The position numbers and the translations under genes are program-made. 26,815 bases of DNA, taken from CAZCGA01 sp964498075 (GTDB lineage: Bacteria; Desulfobacterota; Binatia; HRBIN30). The DNA lies in assembly GCA_964498075.1 (NCBI GenBank), contig CAZCGA010000092.1, positions 1 through 26,815 on the forward strand, read 5' to 3'. Positions within the stretch are counted from its first letter, which is position 1. Each line of letters begins with the position of its first letter. Below are positions 21,731-26,815 of this stretch, in pieces. The notes under the pieces were generated by a model. The model was not told the origin of the DNA, searched no databases, and saw nothing but the letters and a program-made list of their open reading frames with translations.

Positions 21731-22873
21731 ATGAGCTCCCTCCCGCTCGCCCATCTGCGCATGATCGATCTGTCGCGGCAGTTGCCGGGGCCGTTCTGCT
21801 CGATGCTGCTGGCGGACTTCGGCGTCGACGTCCTCACGATTGCCAATCCCCGCGACCCGATGGGCGTGGGCATTCCATTCCTCGCCCGCAACAAGCGCAG
21901 CATGACGCTCAATCTCAAGACCGATGCCGGCCGGGACATCCTGCGCCGGCTGGTGCGCGAGACCGATGTGCTGCTCGAAGGCTACCGGCCGGGCGTGCCG
22001 CAGCGCCTGGGCATCGACTACGACACGCTCCGCGCCCGCAATCCGCGACTCATCTACTGCGCCATCTCCGGCTACGGCCAGGACGGCCCGTACCGCGACC
22101 GCGTTGGGCACGACATCAACTATCTCGGCTACGCCGGTGTCCTGAACTTCGTCGGCGAGGCCGGTGGGCCGCCGGTGATCCCCGGCGTGCAGATCGCCGA
22201 CATCGCCGGCGGCGGGCTGATGGCGACGGTCGGAATCCTCACTGCGGTGATTGCCCGTGAGCACACCGGGCGCGGCCAGTTGGTCGACGTGTCGATGCTC
22301 GACGGCTCGCTGGCGTCGAACGCCTATCACATCCTGATGTACCTGCTTTCCGGCAGCCTGCCGCAGCGCGGGCGCGAGCAGTTGACCGGCGGCTTTCCCT
22401 GCTACGCCGTCTACGAGACGCGCGACGGGCGCCACGTCACCGTCGGCGCCTACGAGCCACACTTCTGGGCCACGCTGTGCCGGCACTTCGGGCGCGAGGA
22501 CTTCATTGCGCGCCAATGGGACGAGGGCGAATCGCGCGAAGCGATGTTCCGTTTCCTGCGCGCCGCCTTTCGCGAGAAGACGCTCGCCGAATGGATGCGC
22601 GAGCTGGGCGACAAGGAGATTTGCTTCGGACCGGTGAATACGCTCGAAGAAACCTTCGCCGATCCGCAGCTGCGTCACCGCGGGATGATCGTCGACGTCG
22701 ATACGCCGGCAGGACACACGGTCATGCCCGGAACGCCGATCAAGCTGTCCGACACGCCCGCTGCGTTGCGCACGCCGCCGCCGGCATTCGGCGAGCACAC
22801 CGATGGCGTCCTGGCGTCGTTGGGCGTCAGCGCCGCCGAGATCGCAGGGCTGCGCCAGGACGGCGTGGTGTGA
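21731..22873 (+). CDS. Alpha-methylacyl-CoA racemase-like family III CoA protein
   Basis: A 380-residue family III protein that looks like a racemase rather than a transferase. It begins LAHLRMIDLSRQLPGPFCSMLLADFGVDVL and has NKRSMTLNLKTDAGRDIL and ISGYGQDGPYRDRVGHDINY, with His127. GVQIADIAGGGLMATVGIL follows, with Asp157. In Mycobacterium MCR the active-site acid/base pair is His126 and Asp156, so both are kept at the same spacing. These enzymes epimerise 2-methylacyl-CoA so branched chains can enter beta-oxidation. VDVSMLDGSLAS keeps Asp at the transferase site as well. The ATG at 21731 starts at the conserved strand, 16 nt after the ABC-F stop, with a poor ribosome site, so translation may depend on the upstream gene. 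Confidence 0.88.
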   Translation: MSSLPLAHLRMIDLSRQLPGPFCSMLLADFGVDVLTIANPRDPMGVGIPFLARNKRSMTLNLKTDAGRDILRRLVRETDVLLEGYRPGVPQRLGIDYDTLRARNPRLIYCAISGYGQDGPYRDRVGHDINYLGYAGVLNFVGEAGGPPVIPGVQIADIAGGGLMATVGILTAVIAREHTGRGQLVDVSMLDGSLASNAYHILMYLLSGSLPQRGREQLTGGFPCYAVYETRDGRHVTVGAYEPHFWATLCRHFGREDFIARQWDEGESREAMFRFLRAAFREKTLAEWMRELGDKEICFGPVNTLEETFADPQLRHRGMIVDVDTPAGHTVMPGTPIKLSDTPAALRTPPPAFGEHTDGVLASLGVSAAEIAGLRQDGVV

Positions 22874-22879
22874 TCAGCG

Positions 22880-23971
22880 CTACGCGGCAAACGCCGGGAT
22901 GACGTGCTGGCCGAACAGCTCGATGGACCGCATGACCTTGTCCGGCCCGATGTTGTACGGGTTCATCAGGCAGAGGAGCTGGTCGCAGCCCGCCGCCTGA
23001 TAGCGCTTCGCCTTCCGGATGCACGTCTCCGGGTCGCCGACGATGATGGCGTCCATCTCGTCGAGCACGTCGAAGTTGAGCCCTTCCAGGTTGAGGTCCT
23101 TGAGCACCCGCGTGTACTCGTACGAGCCCAGCTCCTTGCCTTCCTGCCAGGCGGCGAGCGAGCCGATCAACTCGATGCTGCGCTTGAAGTACCACAGCAC
23201 CGACTGCTCGGCGTTGCGGCGCGCCTCAGCGTTGGTCTCCGCGCAATGGACCATGGTGAAGGCGGCGGCGCGCGGGTTGACGAACTTGCCGACCGGCTTG
23301 GCGTCCTTCAGCGCCTCACGGTACAAGCCGATGCGGAACGCCAGCTCGTCGGGCGGCACGCCGATGGTGAACGACAGCAGGCCGAGGCCGGCGCGGCCGG
23401 CGACCTCGTGACCCGCGGGGGAGCTGGTCGCCATCCAAACGGGTGGATGCGGCTGCTGAATCGGCTTCGGGTGCACGCGGCGCGGCGGCACCTTGAAGTA
23501 CTTTCCTTCCCAGGAGAACAAATCCGTGGTCCAGGCGCCGATGACGACCTCGAGCGCTTCTTGCCACAAGTCGCGGGTCTCCAGCGGCGCGATCCCGAAG
23601 CCTTCGAGCTCGTCGCGCGTCGACGAGCGGCCGGTGCCGAACTCCAGCCGGCCGTCGCAGATGATGTCGAGCGTGGCCGCCATCTCGGCGACGCGGATCG
23701 GATGATTGTACGGAAAGGGCAGCAGCCGTACGCCGTGCCCGATCTTGATGCGCTTGGTCTTCGCAGCGACGGCGCCGTATAAGACCTCGGGCGCCGAGCA
23801 GTGCGAGAACTCGCTCAGGAAATGGTGCTCCACCGTCCAGAAGTGTGAGAACCCCAGCTCGTCGCCGCGCACCGCCTGGGCGATGACATTGTGGTACGCA
23901 TCGTACTCGCTGCGCGCGTGCCACGGCGCCGGCACCGGTATTTCGTAGAACAGGCCAAACTCAAATCCCAT
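22880..23971 (-). CDS. LLM-class flavin-dependent oxidoreductase
   Basis: A 363-residue luciferase-like monooxygenase, different in type from the one at 7423-8289. Characteristic segments are FGLFYEIPVPAPW, ELGFSHFWTVEHHFLSEFSH, RIKIGHGVRLLPFPYNHPIRVAE, DGRLEFGTGRSSTRDEL, PHPPVWMATSSPAGHEVAG and GLGLLSFTIGVPPDE. The EHHF motif and long form resemble bacterial luciferase alpha-type enzymes, which use FMNH2 and O2. GGAGG lies 5-6 nt before the ATG at 23971, choosing it over upstream in-frame codons. The gene is convergent with the racemase (6 nt between stops) and divergent from the YceH gene over 146 bp. The substrate is unknown. Confidence 0.9.
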   Translation of the reverse strand: MGFEFGLFYEIPVPAPWHARSEYDAYHNVIAQAVRGDELGFSHFWTVEHHFLSEFSHCSAPEVLYGAVAAKTKRIKIGHGVRLLPFPYNHPIRVAEMAATLDIICDGRLEFGTGRSSTRDELEGFGIAPLETRDLWQEALEVVIGAWTTDLFSWEGKYFKVPPRRVHPKPIQQPHPPVWMATSSPAGHEVAGRAGLGLLSFTIGVPPDELAFRIGLYREALKDAKPVGKFVNPRAAAFTMVHCAETNAEARRNAEQSVLWYFKRSIELIGSLAAWQEGKELGSYEYTRVLKDLNLEGLNFDVLDEMDAIIVGDPETCIRKAKRYQAAGCDQLLCLMNPYNIGPDKVMRSIELFGQHVIPAFAA

Positions 23972-24105
23972 CGTGCCTCCAATCTGCATACGAGCGTTTG
24001 CTAACACGCCGCCGGCGCAAGCCGCAAGCGCGGGGGAGCGGCGGTCGCGTCCCAGCTCGGAGAGCAGCCGACTCCGGTACGATTCTGGCGCCGCGAAATT
24101 TCTGC

Positions 24106-24111
24106 TAGGGT
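24106..24111 (+). promoter_or_regulatory. Possible -10 box for a leaderless or short-leader yceH transcript
   Basis: TGCTAGGGT (24103-24111) is an extended -10-like sequence ending only 6 nt before the yceH-like ATG at 24118, and no Shine-Dalgarno lies between. This spacing is typical of leaderless transcripts. The -35 region (TTCTGG, 17 nt upstream) is poor. Confidence 0.3.
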
Positions 24112-24117
24112 CACACG

Positions 24118-24771
24118 ATGACTCGCGACATCCAGCTCGACGCACGCGAAGCGCGTCTGTTCGGTGTGCTCATCGAAAAGGCGCTGACGACGCCGGAGCA
24201 GTACCCGCTGTCGGTGCACGCGGCGACCAACGGCGCCAACCAGAAGAACAATCGCGACCCGCTGCTGTCGCTGTCCGAGGATGAGGTCCAGATGGCGTTG
24301 GAGCGTCTGGAGAAGAAGTACCTGGCGCGGAAGGTCTTCCCGAGCAACAGCCGCGTCGAGAAGTATTGCCACAACGGCAAGGACGGTTTGGGGCTGGACG
24401 TGGCGCAGCTGGCCGTCATGGCCGAGCTGCTCATGCGCGGTCCGCAAAGCCCCGGCGAGCTGCGGACGCGGGTCGGCCGCATGAGCGCGATCGAATCCCT
24501 CGATCAATTGACGGACATTTTGACGCCGCTGATCGAGCGCGGCTACGTCAAGCGCCTGCCGCCGTTGCCGGGCTCACGCGCCGAGCGCTACGTGCAACTG
24601 ATCAGCTCCGATCTGCATCCGCTCGACACACCGGCGCCCGGCGCCCACGCCCCAACCTCCGCGGCGGGAACCCTCAGCACGCGCGTCGAAGCGCTCGAAG
24701 CGGAGCTGGAGCGGCTGCGCCAGCAGTGCCGCACACTGGCCGCGAAGCTCGGCCAGTCGTTCGACGAGTAG
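24118..24771 (+). CDS. yceH: YceH family (DUF480) double winged-helix protein
   Basis: A 217-residue protein of the conserved YceH family. Family hallmarks are LDAREARLFGVLIEKALTTPEQYPLS (7-32), ATNGANQKNNRDPLLSLSEDEV, then ELLMRGPQSPGELRTRVGRMS (~103-123) and PLIERGYVKRLPPLPGSRAERYVQL. The two winged-helix domains suggest nucleic-acid or protein binding, but the cellular role is not established. The C-terminus ends in a short predicted coiled coil (TRVEALEAELERLRQQCRTLAAKL), as usual for the family. The ATG at 24118 is the family start. It is transcribed alone. Confidence 0.92.
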   Translation: MTRDIQLDAREARLFGVLIEKALTTPEQYPLSVHAATNGANQKNNRDPLLSLSEDEVQMALERLEKKYLARKVFPSNSRVEKYCHNGKDGLGLDVAQLAVMAELLMRGPQSPGELRTRVGRMSAIESLDQLTDILTPLIERGYVKRLPPLPGSRAERYVQLISSDLHPLDTPAPGAHAPTSAAGTLSTRVEALEAELERLRQQCRTLAAKLGQSFDE

Positions 24772-24893
24772 GCTCCGTCTCGCTCCCGTCAACGTAAGGA
24801 TGACCAGCACGCCGGCATACCCCTCGATACGCGACCCTTGCGCACGGGTGATGCCTCACGCTAAACGGGCCAGATACCAACGGAGATGAAGCT

Positions 24894-26186
24894 ATGCTGA
24901 ACAACGGGGGCACCGCGGGGGAGTCGCCTGCAAACAGTTCCTCTGCATCAACGACGGCACCGACGCACGACCGGGAGCGTCGGGCGTACGAATGGATCGG
25001 CGCGCTGGTCGAGCTGCCGGAACGTTTTGCCGGCACGTGGTCGGAGCGTCAGGCGGCCGAGCGCATCGCGACCTGGATGCGCGAGCTGGGCATTCAGGAT
25101 GTGTCGATCGGGCCGACGCCCGGAGGTCCGCGCGGCGGACTGGTGCTGGCGATCCACGCCGGTGTGGCAGCACTCGGCTGCTGGTGGGGCGGCTTCGTCG
25201 GGGTGCTGCTGGCCGCGCTTGCCGCGTGGTCCTTTCGCAAAGCCTTCCAGACGGGCAGCGCGCCGCTTGCCAGCGTGTTCAGCGCCCCCGAATCGCTGAA
25301 CGTCGTGGGCCGTGTCGGTGCGGAAAGGCCGGCGCACCGCGTCGTGCTCAGCGCGCACATCGACGCCGCGCAGGCGGGGTGGATTTTCTCGCCCACACCG
25401 TCCGACCGCTTCGCGCGCTTCAACCGCCGGTTTCGCCGCGATGATGGACAGCCGCAGTCGGCGCACGCGGTGAACCATGCGATGGTGCTGGTCGCGGTGG
25501 TGCTGGCGCTCGGTGCATGGCTGGGCGCGCATGGATGGCTCTTTGGTCTGGCGCGCGCGCTGGCCGTCATCGGCCTGCTGATCGCGTGCGGAAGCGGACT
25601 GCAGTGGGCGGCGTCGCGCGCCACGCCGGGTGCCAACGACAACGCCTCGGCCGTAGCCGCCATGCTGATCTGTGCAGAACGGCTGCTGGCGGAGTTGCCG
25701 GCGGAGGTCGAGCTGTGGCTCGTCGGGACAGGCGCCGAGGAGGTCGGTTGCAAAGGCATGCACGGCTTCGTGGATCGCCACCTCGATTGGCCGATGGAGA
25801 GCACGTACTTCGTCAACTTCGAGTGCGTCGGCGGCGGCGCGCTGCACTACATTCGCAGTGAAGGCCTGCTCGGGAAGCTCAGCTATCCTCCGCTGCTGAA
25901 CGAGCTGGCCCGGCGGGTTGCCGCCGGCGGCGGCTGCGGCGAGGTCACGCCGACGGACCTGCTCGCGGCAACCGACGGACACGTCCCCGCGGCGCGCGGC
26001 TATGCGACGCTGTCGCTGATCTCGCTCGAGGCCAACGGCGTGCCGCGCAACTATCACCGCCCCGACGACACGGTCGAGCGCATCGATTGTAGCACCGTCG
26101 TGCGCGCCGCCGACTTCGGCGCCGCCGTGGCGCTGGCCGCGCTGCGCGGCGAAGCCGGGCCGATCAGCCCGGAGCAGCATGCATGA
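24894..26186 (+). CDS. M28-type zinc peptidase with internal membrane helices
   Basis: A 430-residue protein with the M28 (aminopeptidase/PA-like) metal site: His155 (SAHID), Asp249 (PGANDNASA), Glu282/Glu283 (GTGAEEVGCKG), Glu310 (NFECVGGG) and His388 (RNYHRPDD). These are the full set expected for two zinc ions and the catalytic Glu. Membrane segments lie at ~84-113 (GLVLAIHAGVAALGCWWGG then FVGVLLAALAAWSF) and ~196-235, the second inserted between the first and second metal ligands. The enzyme is therefore probably membrane-anchored, with the active site on one face. GGAGATG lies ~6 nt before the ATG at 24894. Its stop overlaps the next gene as ATGA. The substrate is unknown; M28 members include aminopeptidases, carboxypeptidases and glutaminyl cyclases. 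Confidence 0.82.
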   Translation: MLNNGGTAGESPANSSSASTTAPTHDRERRAYEWIGALVELPERFAGTWSERQAAERIATWMRELGIQDVSIGPTPGGPRGGLVLAIHAGVAALGCWWGGFVGVLLAALAAWSFRKAFQTGSAPLASVFSAPESLNVVGRVGAERPAHRVVLSAHIDAAQAGWIFSPTPSDRFARFNRRFRRDDGQPQSAHAVNHAMVLVAVVLALGAWLGAHGWLFGLARALAVIGLLIACGSGLQWAASRATPGANDNASAVAAMLICAERLLAELPAEVELWLVGTGAEEVGCKGMHGFVDRHLDWPMESTYFVNFECVGGGALHYIRSEGLLGKLSYPPLLNELARRVAAGGGCGEVTPTDLLAATDGHVPAARGYATLSLISLEANGVPRNYHRPDDTVERIDCSTVVRAADFGAAVALAALRGEAGPISPEQHA

Positions 26187-26815
26187 AGGATCTGTTCGCA
26201 ATCAACGGCAAGGTTGCGCTGGTTACCGGCGGCTCGCGCGGCATCGGACTGATGATCGCGCGTGGCTTCGTCGAGGCCGGAGCCAAGGTCTACATCTCGG
26301 CGCGCAAGCAGGACGTCTGCGATGCCGTGGCTGCGGAGCTGTCGCGATCGGGCGCCTGCATCTCGATCCCGGCGGATCTGTCGACCGAGGCAGGAGCGCA
26401 GGGGCTGGCCGCAGAGGTTGCCCGCCGCGAGCCGGCGCTGCACGTCCTGGTCAACAACGCCGGCGCCAACTGGGGCGCGCCGCTCGCGGAGTATCCGGAC
26501 TCGGCGTGGGACAAGGTCCTGGCGCTCAACCTGAAGGGCCCGTTTCTGCTGACCCGCGAGCTGGTGTCGTTGCTGGAGAAGGGCGCGCGGCCCGGTGATC
26601 CGGCGCGCGTGATCAACATCGGCTCGATCGACGGCCTGCAGGTGCCGGCGCTGGAGACCTACGCGTACTCGGCGAGCAAGGCGGCGGTGCACCATCTGAC
26701 GCGCGTCCTGGCGCGGGCGCTGGCGCCGCGCGGCATCACGGTCAACGCGGTGGCGCCGGGACCCTTCGAGAGCAAGATGATGGCGGCGACCCTGGAGCGC
26801 TTCAAAGACGCGATC
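26183..26815 (+). CDS. SDR oxidoreductase (RhlG/FabG-like), 3' end beyond the window
   Basis: The first 211 codons of a short-chain dehydrogenase, open to the window edge. Motifs are TGGSRGIG (15-22), SARK (39-42) with Arg41 suggesting NADPH, NNAG (91-94) and the catalytic Ser148/Tyr162/Lys166 (NIGSIDGL and YAYSASK). After the active site, VNAVAPGPFESKMMA resembles RhlG-type 3-oxoacyl reductases. The ATG at 26183 overlaps the peptidase stop (ATGA), so the two are translationally coupled. Probably about 45-50 residues are missing at the C-terminus. The substrate could be a ketoacyl-CoA/ACP or a sugar/steroid-like ketone. Confidence 0.88.
   Translation, partial: MKDLFAINGKVALVTGGSRGIGLMIARGFVEAGAKVYISARKQDVCDAVAAELSRSGACISIPADLSTEAGAQGLAAEVARREPALHVLVNNAGANWGAPLAEYPDSAWDKVLALNLKGPFLLTRELVSLLEKGARPGDPARVINIGSIDGLQVPALETYAYSASKAAVHHLTRVLARALAPRGITVNAVAPGPFESKMMAATLERFKDAI

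Overview
The window is GC-rich bacterial DNA. Its gene content suggests an uncultured soil or marine lineage with a large acyl-CoA catabolic repertoire. It carries three family III (CaiB/BaiF) CoA-transferase or racemase genes, two luciferase-like (LLM) flavin oxidoreductases, two SDRs, an acyl-CoA synthetase, a lipase maturation factor, secreted proteins including one with a Myxococcus-type Cys-rich tail, and several toxin-antitoxin (TA) modules. This fits Candidatus Binatota/Desulfobacterota_B or another delta-proteobacterium-like group. The assignment is an inference from gene style only; no rRNA or tRNA gene was seen.

Layout. 1-985: an outer-membrane beta-barrel gene, ended by a strong hairpin terminator shared with the convergent ahcY. 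1006-3525 (-): sahR-ahcY, an ArsR/methyltransferase-fold regulator overlapping adenosylhomocysteinase by ATGA, with a near-perfect palindrome right at the predicted sahR start. 3599-4852 (+): CoA-transferase 1. 4858-5571 (-): Phd/PIN module whose toxin is frameshifted. 5770-5889 (-): the last 39 codons of an alpha/beta hydrolase. 5926-7338 (+): secreted BNR/propeller-like protein. 7423-9565 (-): LLM oxidoreductase and CoA-transferase 2. 9684-11025 (+): SnoaL-like protein and a hydroxyacyl-CoA-dehydrogenase-like SDR. 11077-12007 (+): MFS transporter with an internal deletion and frameshift.

12008-13760 is a scrambled accessory zone. It has repeat hairpins, an intact PemK/MazF-type TA pair lying between two ~164-bp direct copies of the MFS 3' end, and a BrnT/BrnA pair whose toxin has lost its start. 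13767-14915 (+): secreted Cys-rich-tail protein. 14989-17360 (-): MgtC/SapB protein and lipase maturation factor. 17465-17977 (+): GNAT acetyltransferase. 18012-19562 (-): acyl-CoA synthetase. 19780-22873 (+): ABC-F ATPase and an alpha-methylacyl-CoA-racemase-like protein. 22880-23971 (-): second LLM oxidoreductase. 24118-24771 (+): YceH-family protein. 24894-end (+): M28-type peptidase with membrane segments, translationally coupled to an SDR that runs off the window.

Functionally, the CoA-transferases, acyl-CoA synthetase, racemase and SDRs fit activation and beta-oxidation-type processing of branched or cyclic carboxylates. The sahR-ahcY pair controls S-adenosylhomocysteine recycling. I see no complete, clearly new system. 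The most unusual content is the accessory debris: three TA modules in different states of decay, a truncated hydrolase, a collapsed MFS gene and a direct repeat bracketing a TA module.
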